Shown here piece after piece: positions 30,979 to 39,561 of a stretch of DNA of 48,019 nt (the stretch's first letter is position 1; each line of letters opens with the position of its first letter). Made by a program: the position numbers and the translations under genes. The notes under the pieces were generated by a model, which searched no databases, had not been told where the DNA came from, and was given only the letters and a program-made list of their open reading frames with translations. This stretch comes from a virus: positions 1-48,019 of the IMG/VR virus record IMGVR_UViG_3300049255_000568; one strand, 5' to 3'.

Positions 30979-31620
30979 GTGGCCATAACGCTTGCATCGC
31001 ATGGGGGCGGGTTTGTCAATTCCGGGAACCCGTCGCCCACGGTCACGATCCCAGTCACCTGCTCTGCCGGCGACGTAATCTACCTATTGACATCGTCGTC
31101 AACGATCACACTCACCGGAGAAACGTTCTCGCTGGTGACAAGCGGATTCCCCCTCTACCGGTGCGTCGCCGCGAGCGCCCATTCCGGGAGCAGCCTGGTG
31201 GTGACCGGCGGAGCCTTCGCGCCGCTTTCGGCGATCATGCAGGCCTGGACCGGCGTCGATAACACGCATAACACCTTCGGCTCCATCGGCTCTTCCATGG
31301 GGACCACAGCCAGCGCGAGTGTCACCACCGCCGTCGCCAACTCGCTTGTCGCGCTCTTTGTCGATTGCCCGAATTCGAGCGTTACCATTGCCGCCGGCTC
31401 GGGATATACCATTTCAGACGTGGACGGCCCCTCCAGCTGGACCTACGGGGGCGAGTACGCGAACAGCACAACGGCTTCGTCGGGGACAGTGGTGACTCCG
31501 ACGGCCACTTTAGGCAGCAGCGTTGTTTGGTCTGCGCTTGCGATCTCGCTTGCGCCCTCTTCGGGCGGGGGCGGCTCTTCGGGCCGCCGGCGGTCCAGCG
31601 CGTGTATCATTCTGCCGTGA
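30979..31620 (+). CDS. Tail-associated beta-rich protein
   Basis: 213 residues; GTG start immediately after the upstream TAG, so it is translationally coupled. Pattern: AITLASHGGGFVNSGNPSPT, VTCSAGDVIYLLTSSSTITL, LIMQAWTGVDNTHNTFGSIG-like strands, SLVALFVDCPNSSVTIAAGS, and SSVVWSALAISLAP near the end. This fits a receptor-binding or fibre-tip domain made of a single beta-sandwich. The Gly/Ser/Arg-rich final segment is likely disordered. Confidence 0.55.
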   Translation: MAITLASHGGGFVNSGNPSPTVTIPVTCSAGDVIYLLTSSSTITLTGETFSLVTSGFPLYRCVAASAHSGSSLVVTGGAFAPLSAIMQAWTGVDNTHNTFGSIGSSMGTTASASVTTAVANSLVALFVDCPNSSVTIAAGSGYTISDVDGPSSWTYGGEYANSTTASSGTVVTPTATLGSSVVWSALAISLAPSSGGGGSSGRRRSSACIILP

Positions 31621-31640
31621 TCTGCCCGACAGGAATCTCT

Positions 31641-33146
31641 ATGAAAACCCTTCGACTCACGTTCTTTGCGCTGCTCTTTTTCACGCCGCTCGCCGCCTGG
31701 GGCCAGCAAACCATCAACGGATCCATCATCCGCAGCGGTACCACGCCGCTGACCGCGCTGGCTTCCTCCGGCGCGACCGCGAACCAGATCCTCCAGTGGA
31801 GCGGCTCAGCCTGGTCTCCCGCCACACTCGCCGCCGGCAACGGCCTGACCCTCACCTTCGCCGGCGGAACGTTCACGCTTTCTCTGACTACTCCTGTCAG
31901 CGTCGCGAATGGCGGCACGGGCCAATCCAGCTTCACCGACGGCCAGCTTTTGATCGGGGACAGCTCCACAAACGGCCTCGACAAGGCCACTCTCACCGCC
32001 GGCTCGGGGATCACGGTGACGAACGGCCACGGGAGCATCACCATCGCATCGACTGGCGGCGGGGGCAGCACGACCGTGACTTCTGGAGTTGGCGCCGGCG
32101 CTCCCTATTCACTCACGCAGTCGTACGCCGATACAGGGGTCACGCTCACGTTGAGCAATTCGAACACGGTCCGCCTGGAGGGCCTGGCGGAGTGGAACGA
32201 TCTCGGCGCGAATGCGAGCGACGACCTCCGCTTCCTCCTCTACGACGCCACCCAGGGCTACTACGTGCCGTGGAGCGAAACGCGGATTCTCTCGCCGTCC
32301 GGCTTTGAAGGAGGGACCACCGGCAATCAGCGTGGGCAGGTGATGATGTCGGCGATCTTCACGCCGGGCGGCTCGGCGGATGTGATCCATATCTATGCGA
32401 CGAATGCGTCGGGCTCGCGGGGAACGGTGACGCCCTGGCGGAGCAGCATTACGGCGGAGCAGGTGAGCGGGTCGAGCAGCCAGACTCAGGATAGCAACAG
32501 CCTACCGTTCACAACGGGGCTTGTCTCGCATTACGACGCCTCGACATTGGGCCTGGCCAACGGCGCGAATGTGACCACCTGGAGCGATTCCGGCAGCGCA
32601 GGGTTGACTCTAAGTGCGGGAACTACACCCGCCACCTACGCCGCTAAAGGTTGGAATGGATTGGGCGTAGTCTCCTGGTCGTCTAGCGGGTCAGCCATGG
32701 CTTCGAGCGGTGTATCAACAACAAGCACGTCCTTCGACATATTTGTTGTTTGCAATATTCCAGCGGTGACATCAAAAACGATCTTCCTTAATGCAAACAA
32801 CAGCGGCTTTACTGGCTATGGGATCGAATCCGGAACGTCAGCGGACGAGTTTACATGCAACATCGGAGCAACTAATAACATCATTACGTCGGCGTCACTA
32901 GCTCCTTTGAACGGTTGGTACTTGGTTGAATTGCAGAGAACCTCAGGAGGAACAACAACCCTTTACGTCGATGGCCTATCACAAGGAACGTCAACAAATA
33001 CCCCAACTACACCAACAGGCAATTTGCAAGTTGGAGCAAATAATTCAGCGATGCAGATCGGTGAGATTTTGCTATATAGTTCGGCTCTTAACTCCACAAA
33101 TCAAGCAAATGTACAAAACTACCTGATGAGTAAATGGGAGCTATAA
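31641..33146 (+). CDS. Fibre-like protein with signal peptide and LamG-like C-terminus
   Basis: 501 residues from ATG 31641 (AGGAA upstream). It opens with a textbook Sec signal peptide (MKTLRLTFFALLFFTPLAAW, then GQQ), yet continues with tail-fibre motifs: VANGGTGQSSFTDGQLLIGD, TLTAGSGITVTNGHGSITIA. The C-terminal ~215 residues (FTTGLVSHYDASTLGLANGA, VTTWSDSGSAGL, IFVVCNIPAVTSKTIFLNAN, YLVELQRTSGGTTTLYVDGL, IGEILLYSSALN) look like a concanavalin/LamG carbohydrate-binding domain. Base composition falls towards AT over that domain, suggesting separate acquisition. Either a secreted adhesin or a fibre gene with an acquired leader. Confidence 0.65.
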   Translation: MKTLRLTFFALLFFTPLAAWGQQTINGSIIRSGTTPLTALASSGATANQILQWSGSAWSPATLAAGNGLTLTFAGGTFTLSLTTPVSVANGGTGQSSFTDGQLLIGDSSTNGLDKATLTAGSGITVTNGHGSITIASTGGGGSTTVTSGVGAGAPYSLTQSYADTGVTLTLSNSNTVRLEGLAEWNDLGANASDDLRFLLYDATQGYYVPWSETRILSPSGFEGGTTGNQRGQVMMSAIFTPGGSADVIHIYATNASGSRGTVTPWRSSITAEQVSGSSSQTQDSNSLPFTTGLVSHYDASTLGLANGANVTTWSDSGSAGLTLSAGTTPATYAAKGWNGLGVVSWSSSGSAMASSGVSTTSTSFDIFVVCNIPAVTSKTIFLNANNSGFTGYGIESGTSADEFTCNIGATNNIITSASLAPLNGWYLVELQRTSGGTTTLYVDGLSQGTSTNTPTTPTGNLQVGANNSAMQIGEILLYSSALNSTNQANVQNYLMSKWEL

Positions 33147-33172
33147 TTGTCTTCAGGAGTCCGCCACTGCTT

Positions 33173-34177
33173 TTAGGTTGGCGTGGAATCTGCATCACTA
33201 CCGCGGCCCTGCAATCGTGAAAAACCTTTGCGAACACTAGTAACAAGTCGATGACCCCGGCTATTTAGAATATCGTGCAGATACTGTAGCTCTGCGGAAG
33301 CCAGATCGAGTTTATTTTGTACGTCAGCAAAATCGCGCTTTATTCTCCAAGCTGATCCTAATGCAGAGGTCACCGCGTGCAGGAGTTCGAATGTTCCTTC
33401 CGCCTCTTTAATTGCAGTACTCAGGGTGGCTTGATCGCCCACGACAATAGCACGATAAAGGTTCTTAGTGATTGTGAGAACGTCGCTGCTCTCCAGTAAA
33501 TCTTGCTCAGATGGATTGTGGTGTGTTAGGCCTTTGCTGACATAAGACCCGATCGACGCACGAACGCCGGGATCATCAATGCCGACGCCTGTTCCAACAT
33601 ATTTGTAGATGCGCTCCGCTTCTTCATACGGGTCGCGCATAACATCCTCGTAAAAGGCAACGATACGATCTGTCCCCTCAGTGTCCGCTAGAGCCCGAAG
33701 TGTATAAACATGCCACAGCACGGATACCTGAGGAAAGGTCATTAGATCGCGCTTCGCCATTGATGCGGCAACAGCCAGGGGATTACGAATACAGAGGACG
33801 TATTTAGGCTCTTCTATAAGGCTCTGCCAAAAAGGAAGCAAGACTGATATGCGCGGATCCTTAATTGCCCAGAGAGGCGACCCACCAAACGTTTGAGATA
33901 GAAACGCCTTAGCATGTTCAGAAACCGCACGCACATCGTCGCGTTCTACCCAACCAGGAGGCCTGAGTGGAGGATCGTAGGAGGATCCGCCCAATATTTC
34001 GAGCAACTTCTCATTGAACGCGATAACCGATTTGCTCTCCCAAAAGCCGCTTAGGTTGCCAGAATCAGCCGGCAAAAGATCGCTTTGGTCTCCTAGATCG
34101 GCGCCGGCTATATTGAGCAATCTCGTGATAAGCGAGGTGCCGCTACGATGCATGCCTACAACCATCATGGCATTCAT
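33173..34177 (-). CDS. Sulfotransferase family protein
   Basis: 334 residues. PAPS-dependent sulfotransferase signature: the 5'-phosphosulfate loop VVGMHRSGTSLITRLL (residues 6-21), SGFWESKSVIAFNEKLL, IKDPRISVLLPFW, and the 3'-phosphate motif LCIRNPLAVAASMAKRD. It would transfer sulfate from PAPS to a glycan or other hydroxyl acceptor. AGGAAG precedes the ATG. It is convergent with the fibre gene and divergent from a glycosyltransferase. Lower GC and codon use unlike the neighbouring structural genes suggest lateral acquisition with the two glycosyltransferases. Confidence 0.85.
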   Translation of the reverse strand: MNAMMVVGMHRSGTSLITRLLNIAGADLGDQSDLLPADSGNLSGFWESKSVIAFNEKLLEILGGSSYDPPLRPPGWVERDDVRAVSEHAKAFLSQTFGGSPLWAIKDPRISVLLPFWQSLIEEPKYVLCIRNPLAVAASMAKRDLMTFPQVSVLWHVYTLRALADTEGTDRIVAFYEDVMRDPYEEAERIYKYVGTGVGIDDPGVRASIGSYVSKGLTHHNPSEQDLLESSDVLTITKNLYRAIVVGDQATLSTAIKEAEGTFELLHAVTSALGSAWRIKRDFADVQNKLDLASAELQYLHDILNSRGHRLVTSVRKGFSRLQGRGSDADSTPT

Positions 34178-34245
34178 GATTGCGTTTCTTCCTTAGGGAC
34201 AATCCCCTAGAATCGGAGGCTGGTTTTGGCTATCCGGGAGGGTGC

Positions 34246-34251
34246 TATAAT
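34246..34251 (+). promoter_or_regulatory. Extended -10 promoter
   Basis: TGCTATAAT with the hexamer TATAAT 20 nt before the glycosyltransferase ATG at 34272. No good -35 is seen, and the TG dinucleotide would compensate. Confidence 0.45.
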
Positions 34252-34271
34252 AAACGATTAAGAGCTGGCTT

Positions 34272-35465
34272 ATGAAATTCGTATCGATCATTATACCTGC
34301 CTACAATGCCGAGCGTTATCTAGCCCAAACTGTATGCAGCGTAATCGATCAGTCCTTCACGAATTGGGAACTGATCATCGTAAACGACGGATCTGCCGAC
34401 TCGACGTTGCAGGTAGCGCGACATTTTTCGGAAAAGGATGGTCGTGTCCGAGTCATTACTCAGGAGAACCGCGGACTAGCGAAGGCTCGTAACCGTGGTT
34501 TTTCTGAGTCGAGTGACAAGAGCTCCCATTTCTTATTTCTAGATGCGGACGACGTACTCGAAGCGAACACACTGGAACGACTCCTCTCAGGATTTCAACT
34601 TCAAGAGAAGCCCGCCTTCGTATTTGGGCGGGTCGTTCTGATCGATAGCAACGATACAGAGATCGCGCCGGAGAATCTACCGAAAACCTTCCAGGGACGC
34701 TGGGATTTGAGGAACGGCAACCATGTTTCCGTTCCGCTCGATAATCCGATTACTTTTGACATGCTTATGGCGAGCAATCCCATATGGACCGCAGGCAGCG
34801 CGCTTATCTCACGTGCATCGATCGAGGCAGTCGGGTTATTCGATCCCCTGCCCAAAGGCGTGGAGGACTGGGACCTGTGGATCAGAATGTCGCTATACGG
34901 CCCGATCCGCTATCTCGACGAACGGGTGCTCAAGTATCGCTACCATCCCGACAGTATGTCGAGGAATGAGACTCTGATGGACGTTGGCCGTATGATCATG
35001 TACCGGTTGCGTCTAGGAGATGCGAAACTGACCGATCAGCAGCGGCTCAGGGCACTGGAATGCATTGACTTCGTGTATCAAAGCGATTACCCTATCCCCA
35101 TTGTGCTCAACGGGCAGAGGTTGCTTGAGGAAGTTATACGCCGCGCCCGAATCGCTTCGATAATCCCGAAAGCCGATCTCTCAGCTCGAGAGTGCGGACT
35201 AAGGGATATCTCGGTTCTTCGCGCGCTCGAATACAACGGCGAACTTACGGAAAAGCTGCTGGCATTCGAGGACGCAGGGGAATGCGTCGTGTTTACTTCC
35301 ATCGAGATGCAAAAGCTACGGAAAGGCCTGAAGCGTCTGATTAACGAGGAAGTCCATCTTCGTTCCAAGCAGGCGGCGAACCATATGGCGATAGGAAAAC
35401 CGAGTCTCGCTGTGAGGGATTGGTATCATGCGTTGCGAGGACGCGCGCGAGCCGCGCGTCTCTAA
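34272..35465 (+). CDS. Family 2 glycosyltransferase
   Basis: 397 residues with a GT-A fold domain: SIIIPAYNAERYLAQTVCSV (5-24), IIVNDGSADST (35-45), ENRGLAKARNRG (65-76), metal-binding DADD (91-94), and the acceptor-base region GVEDWDLWIRMSLYGPIRYL. The C-terminal ~170 residues are helical and not assigned. It would transfer a sugar from a nucleotide-sugar donor to a glycan or protein. No membrane helices, so cytoplasmic. Paired head-to-head with the sulfotransferase. Confidence 0.85.
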   Translation: MKFVSIIIPAYNAERYLAQTVCSVIDQSFTNWELIIVNDGSADSTLQVARHFSEKDGRVRVITQENRGLAKARNRGFSESSDKSSHFLFLDADDVLEANTLERLLSGFQLQEKPAFVFGRVVLIDSNDTEIAPENLPKTFQGRWDLRNGNHVSVPLDNPITFDMLMASNPIWTAGSALISRASIEAVGLFDPLPKGVEDWDLWIRMSLYGPIRYLDERVLKYRYHPDSMSRNETLMDVGRMIMYRLRLGDAKLTDQQRLRALECIDFVYQSDYPIPIVLNGQRLLEEVIRRARIASIIPKADLSARECGLRDISVLRALEYNGELTEKLLAFEDAGECVVFTSIEMQKLRKGLKRLINEEVHLRSKQAANHMAIGKPSLAVRDWYHALRGRARAARL

Positions 35466-35540
35466 ACCCCTTACGCAGCCTTCTCCGCCGGCGAAGGTCT
35501 AAGCCACATGGACCTAGCTGGGCCTTGAGGCCGCCCGCCT

Positions 35541-36536
35541 TTATCGTTTCCCTGGCGACGGTTTCCATTGGATGTTTTCGCGTCTCGTGAAGCTTGGCAA
35601 AACCGCTTTTACGAGTCCGGTTACGCCGGTGATTCTCGCAATTAACTTCGCCGACCTTACCGTATTGCGGACAGCGCGGGACCCAAATCTGCGCATTCTC
35701 GCTCCTATCGACCGGCTCGCGTTCCCGATCTGGTAGGCGCCGGAGAAGTCCCGAACCAGTTCATAACCCTGTTCCTGAAGCCGTTCCTGGAAGCCCTCCA
35801 ACCCGACCCAGCTCTTCGAGGCATAGTTCTGCGCGTAGTACTCCGGGCGGCTCTTCATTTCCTCGATCTGGTGGCCCCAGTTGACAACCACGTACTTATC
35901 GTTCCATGCCATCTGATAACCCAGAGCCTTGACGCCTGTGGAAAAACCGAAGTCATCCGGAAACAAACACTTTTCGCTGTAGAGGTTTCCCCACCTGAGC
36001 CCCAGGTCCCAGATCTCGCGTCGGATGATACTGCTCGCACCGACATTGATGTCGGCCAGGAAGATCGTCTTTCCCTCAAGCTCTAAAGGAGTGACCGGCT
36101 TGTTCGCCCAGATCTCGCCTTTGGCGATCTGCGGGGCAAACACCGAAAGCTGCCCCAGCTGGGAAAAGGTGTGGAATTTGTCGATCAGGCACGTATCCCA
36201 ACCCGGCAGATATTCCAGGTCATTTTCACTGATATGGAGATATCGGCCCGTCGCCTTTTCCAGCCCCAGGTTGAGCGCGAAGCCGCCGACATTCTTGTCC
36301 AGCAATATCGCCTTGACTTCCGGGTGGTCGCGACGGATATTTTCGATGACCGCTCGGGAGTCGTCGGTTGAGCCGTTGTCTACCACAAACAGCTCATAGG
36401 GCACGCTCACGGTCGCAAGGTACGATCTTAACGTTTTGGCGAGAAGGTCCGCCCGGTTCCAATTGAGCACGACCGTGCTAATCACAACCGGCTGACACCC
36501 TTTTGCCTCGCTTGGGTCTCTGGCAACCTCGCCCAT
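35541..36536 (-). CDS. Family 2 glycosyltransferase with variant metal site
   Basis: 331 residues. GT-A motifs: VISTVVLNWNRADLLAKTLR (18-37), ELFVVDNGSTDDSR (48-61), KNVGGFALNLGLEKATGRYL (81-100). Where the canonical DxD is expected the sequence is SENDLEY (103-109), so the metal site keeps N-D rather than D-x-D. The C-terminal end is basic (RRFGSRAVRNTVRSAKLIAR), possibly membrane-associated. GGGAGAG lies before the ATG. With the sulfotransferase and the other transferase it could build a sulfated glycan on a virion or cell-surface target. Confidence 0.82.
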   Translation of the reverse strand: MGEVARDPSEAKGCQPVVISTVVLNWNRADLLAKTLRSYLATVSVPYELFVVDNGSTDDSRAVIENIRRDHPEVKAILLDKNVGGFALNLGLEKATGRYLHISENDLEYLPGWDTCLIDKFHTFSQLGQLSVFAPQIAKGEIWANKPVTPLELEGKTIFLADINVGASSIIRREIWDLGLRWGNLYSEKCLFPDDFGFSTGVKALGYQMAWNDKYVVVNWGHQIEEMKSRPEYYAQNYASKSWVGLEGFQERLQEQGYELVRDFSGAYQIGNASRSIGARMRRFGSRAVRNTVRSAKLIARITGVTGLVKAVLPSFTRRENIQWKPSPGKR

Positions 36537-36814
36537 ATCCGCTCTCCCAGCGTTTCACGTTTTCGAAATCATAGCAAACGTCCTATGATCCCGCGGCTGC
36601 CGGGGGCGAAGCGCAAAACAGCCTATTGCCGGCACGGGGAAGTTGTCGTTTGTCCGGGCAATCTTTACCCCATAAAAAATCTAAAGAAACCGGGCAAACA
36701 CACCTAAAAAATCGTTCGACGCCAAAGCCCGGATCGGAAGGGTTTACGCGAGCAAAAAGGAAATTCGCCGGCTGAGAGAGGAGCGGTCTTCTTAGAACAA
36801 TATTGAAACAAAAG

Positions 36815-36838
36815 GCGCTCTGGAAAGAGCGCTTTTTT
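36815..36838 (+). terminator. Intrinsic terminator upstream of the transglycosylase effector
   Basis: GCGCTCT-GGAA-AGAGCGC followed by six Ts (36833-36838). The ATG of the next gene lies only 11 nt later, as also seen for the toxin-like gene at 8815 (terminator 34 nt upstream). The preceding 36537-36814 holds no gene that I can support. Confidence 0.75.
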
Positions 36839-36848
36839 GGTGAATACC

Positions 36849-37856
36849 ATGCAACCAATCAAAACAAACCCCATCGGCCTCGGCCCACGCGCCGCCGGCC
36901 TTTCCTACCCCGCCCAGCAGCTGTTGCTCGGTCAATACATAGACAAAGCTCAGAGCGGCTCGCTCTACAACGACCCACAGTGGGCTCAATGGGGAGCACA
37001 GATGCGCCAGCGCGGAATGATCCACCATCCGGCCTTAGGAACGCCCGCCATGCGGCCAGGGCCAACCATTGACGACCTCATCTTCCGGTATCCGCCCGGT
37101 GCGAACCCAAGTAGCTACAGGCCTCCCGTGAACGATCTCATCTACCACGTCCCGCCCGGCGGCATGCCCAATCCAGTGGCGACACGTGTGCCCTACGCGT
37201 ACATCAAGCGGTCCAATGTACCCGCAATGAAGTTCAGGACATCAGGAATTACGCCAATGCTGGGCACAACGACATCAAGGCTGGCTTCATCGAACCGGAC
37301 GAACCCGCCGATCAACCCGCCGTTACAGAAACTCAACGCGTTGCCGATGCCTGCGCCGCTCAAACTAGACCCTACCGCTATAGAAATGAATAAGGAGGTT
37401 CCAAAAACAAAATGGCGGATGCCGTTGATTCCCATCGTAAAGAAGTACGCCAAGCTTTATAACGTTCCTGAGTTCGAGATTTGGCGAATCATTGGTCTGG
37501 AAAGTAATGGAAATCCCAATGAACATTCGCCCACAGGGGCTGTCGGCGTGATGCAGCTTGAACCAGGCACGGCAAAGGAGCAAGGTATTACAAACTTATG
37601 GGACCGGGATCAAAATGTGAAGGGAGGAGCAAGCTATTACGCTCATTTGCTAAAGCAATTTGGTGGAAACCAACGTATAGCGATGGCGGCTTATAACGCC
37701 GGGCCAGGTGCTGTATACAGGTACGGAGGCGTCCCCCCATTCCATGAAACACAAAAGTATGTCAAAGGAGTCCCAGGCTCCTATAAGTTGACTCCGGCGG
37801 AAATCGCAAGCCATCAAGCGTTACTGCATCCCCACAATTCGCGCCGGCGACGGTAA
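36849..37856 (+). CDS. Modular effector with lytic transglycosylase (SLT) domain
   Basis: 335 residues from ATG 36849 (GTG 36840 possible). Residues 10-79 are the shared N-terminal module (GLGPRAAGLSYPAQQLLLGQ ... KAQSGSLYNDPQWAQWGAQM, RQRGMI, PTIDDLIF), nearly identical to 26208. A Pro-rich linker follows. The C-terminal ~130 residues are a Slt-type domain: WRIIGLESNGNPNEHSPTGA with catalytic Glu in GLESNG, VGVMQLEPGTAKEQGI, and MAAYNAGPGAVYRYGG. It cleaves peptidoglycan glycan strands, and in a virion could aid genome entry. A candidate exported immunity-like lipoprotein follows. Confidence 0.82.
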   Translation: MQPIKTNPIGLGPRAAGLSYPAQQLLLGQYIDKAQSGSLYNDPQWAQWGAQMRQRGMIHHPALGTPAMRPGPTIDDLIFRYPPGANPSSYRPPVNDLIYHVPPGGMPNPVATRVPYAYIKRSNVPAMKFRTSGITPMLGTTTSRLASSNRTNPPINPPLQKLNALPMPAPLKLDPTAIEMNKEVPKTKWRMPLIPIVKKYAKLYNVPEFEIWRIIGLESNGNPNEHSPTGAVGVMQLEPGTAKEQGITNLWDRDQNVKGGASYYAHLLKQFGGNQRIAMAAYNAGPGAVYRYGGVPPFHETQKYVKGVPGSYKLTPAEIASHQALLHPHNSRRRR

Positions 37857-37968
37857 GACATCTCGAGAAAAATATATCGGCGGGCCTGGACATCGGCAGG
37901 AAACGTGTCCCCTGCTATCGAACATATGGTCGCAGATGCGACCATCGTTCGTGAGGAGGCGTGGAAAA

Positions 37969-38598
37969 GTGGCAACTTATTCATCGTATCTCGTTAGGAC
38001 CTTCCGATGCCGACGGATCGTTTTCGTCGGCGCTATGATTGTGGCATTGGGTACCGGTGCAGCCTGTTCGAGTCGGGCTGCGATCCGAGTCGAAAAGCCG
38101 CGAGAGGTGTTCCTTCATGGCGACAACGCTGTACGGATACGGATGCTTGTTTCCTCTACCACGGGTGGCGGCGACGAGACAACGCTTGATATCGTATCGC
38201 CTGGCGATATCGAGCTTTCGATGTATTCGAATGCCGAGTATTTTGTGAACCAGGCGCACACTCTCGTCGCTTTTACCACCAAGCAACGTAACTCGGGCCT
38301 AATCTATTTCCGGGTCTATCTGATTGCCCAGGGCAGCGGGGGCCAGGTGCTGGTAATACGGAACCTTAACCAACGCGTCGCGAAGCTGTGCGCAAAGGAA
38401 CACAACGATCAGTTTGACGAAAGCTCTGCGACCGTCGACAAGATCGTGGGAAACACGGTGTACATGTCAACGGTATCGAACGATGACAGCTATTCGATGT
38501 GCCATGTCGCGGTCCACGTTTCCTCTGACGGGGAGCTTTCCCTGCTGAGCTACGAGGTGAAAAAGGAACCAAGGTTCTCAGAATCAAAAGTAAAGTAA
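37969..38598 (+). CDS. Exported or lipoprotein-like protein, candidate periplasmic immunity factor
   Basis: 209 residues from GTG 37969, 9 nt after AGGAGG; an ATG at 37936 has no such site. The N-terminus has basic residues, a hydrophobic core (RIVFVGAMIVALGTGAACSS) and a Cys that could be a lipid-attachment site, although GAAC is not a canonical lipobox. The rest is beta-rich (EVFLHGDNAVRIRMLVSSTT, QAHTLVAFTTKQRNSGLIYF, VGNTVYMSTVSNDDSYSMCH). It follows the peptidoglycan-cleaving effector, and such toxins need a periplasmic antidote; that is inference from position. Confidence 0.55.
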   Translation: MATYSSYLVRTFRCRRIVFVGAMIVALGTGAACSSRAAIRVEKPREVFLHGDNAVRIRMLVSSTTGGGDETTLDIVSPGDIELSMYSNAEYFVNQAHTLVAFTTKQRNSGLIYFRVYLIAQGSGGQVLVIRNLNQRVAKLCAKEHNDQFDESSATVDKIVGNTVYMSTVSNDDSYSMCHVAVHVSSDGELSLLSYEVKKEPRFSESKVK

Positions 38599-38756
38599 GC
38601 GCAAGCCTTCCGCCTCCTCAGCCTCTCCCACGCTCGTCCGCTGAGTGGCCCGCCGCGCCAAGCGCGAGGTCCTCTGCCGGCTGAGGCGGTATGTGTCTGC
38701 GCATATCAAATTGGCGTGTAAACCAGGAAATTTACATTGGGGATAAAAAGTCGAGC

Positions 38757-39173
38757 ATGTCTGAAGATAGATCGCTTACACCCAATCGAGAGTCCTGGCC
38801 TCCCACCCCAAAAACGGCTGTCAGCCCTCACACAGCCCAGAAACGAAGTTTCTTGCAAAGGTTCGTTGGCACGAACGCGGCAAGCGTCTTAATAGCGCTT
38901 CCGTGCGCACTTCTCATTGGTCCTGGTTTACCCATTGGTCTGGGCAGTTTCGATCTAAATAGTCCCTATACGGGGTATGTCGAGCGTATGCTGCTCCCCC
39001 ATCCATATATCCATTACTTCTGGATTCCCGGCTTGATCGAACTTGGCATAGCGGGATTTGTGTTCAGAAAATACAAGGCGGCGGCTATCGTCTTCGCGTT
39101 TGGATCAACCGTCTCATCGTATACGGTCACGTTATTTATTCTCTTGTGTGCGGCAATTCCGCAGGGGCGATAA
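38757..39173 (+). CDS. Membrane protein, unknown function
   Basis: 138 residues from ATG 38757. A soluble Ser/Pro-rich N-terminus (MSEDRSLTPNRESWPPTPKT) precedes three predicted membrane helices: SVLIALPCALLIGPGLPIGL, YFWIPGLIELGIAGFVF, and AAAIVFAFGSTVSSYTVTLF through ILLCAAIP. GGGGAT about 13 nt upstream is a marginal ribosome site. No family recognised. It lies in the accessory block after the transglycosylase effector and may also relate to resistance or exclusion. Confidence 0.5.
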   Translation: MSEDRSLTPNRESWPPTPKTAVSPHTAQKRSFLQRFVGTNAASVLIALPCALLIGPGLPIGLGSFDLNSPYTGYVERMLLPHPYIHYFWIPGLIELGIAGFVFRKYKAAAIVFAFGSTVSSYTVTLFILLCAAIPQGR

Positions 39174-39221
39174 CTGCAACAATGCCAAGCGCGAGGTCCT
39201 CGGGCGGCTGAGTAGATAGCC

Positions 39222-39554
39222 TTAACCTCTCTTTCGCAGCTGTTCGATTTCCCGCCGCAGCTTCCTTATCCCAACTTCGCGCCAGCCGGCGTAGAGAAGG
39301 TACCCGAGGCCAAGAACCAGCCCGACGACAAAGCTGGCGAAGAAGAGGTCCGGCGCCGCCATGCTTCCGATTGACCTAGTGGCAAAACAGAGAGCCGTGA
39401 GCGCAACTTCTACGATGACGAAACCGAGGTACTCGCGACGCTGCCGCCGGCACAGCGCGAAATAGATCACGCTGAGCTTCTGTATCGCCGCTTCTCTCTC
39501 TTCTTTACGCGATGGCTCCGCCGGCGATGGCGGCCATGCAGACTGATCGGCCAT
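39222..39554 (-). CDS. Two-helix membrane protein
   Basis: 110 residues: charged N-terminus, LGFVIVEVALTALCFATRSI and DLFFASFVVGLVLGLGYLLY as membrane helices, and a C-terminal Arg/Glu helix IRKLRREIEQLRKRG suited to a coiled coil. TATAAT ends 7 nt before the ATG with no ribosome site, so the message is probably leaderless. It is convergent with the membrane protein at 38757. Unknown function. Confidence 0.6.
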   Translation of the reverse strand: MADQSAWPPSPAEPSRKEEREAAIQKLSVIYFALCRRQRREYLGFVIVEVALTALCFATRSIGSMAAPDLFFASFVVGLVLGLGYLLYAGWREVGIRKLRREIEQLRKRG

Positions 39555-39561
39555 AACATCG

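Noticed and set aside
36583-36858. 91-codon reverse-strand frame in the gap before the transglycosylase effector
   Set aside because: It starts inside the following gene, crosses an intrinsic terminator and shows no coding pattern.
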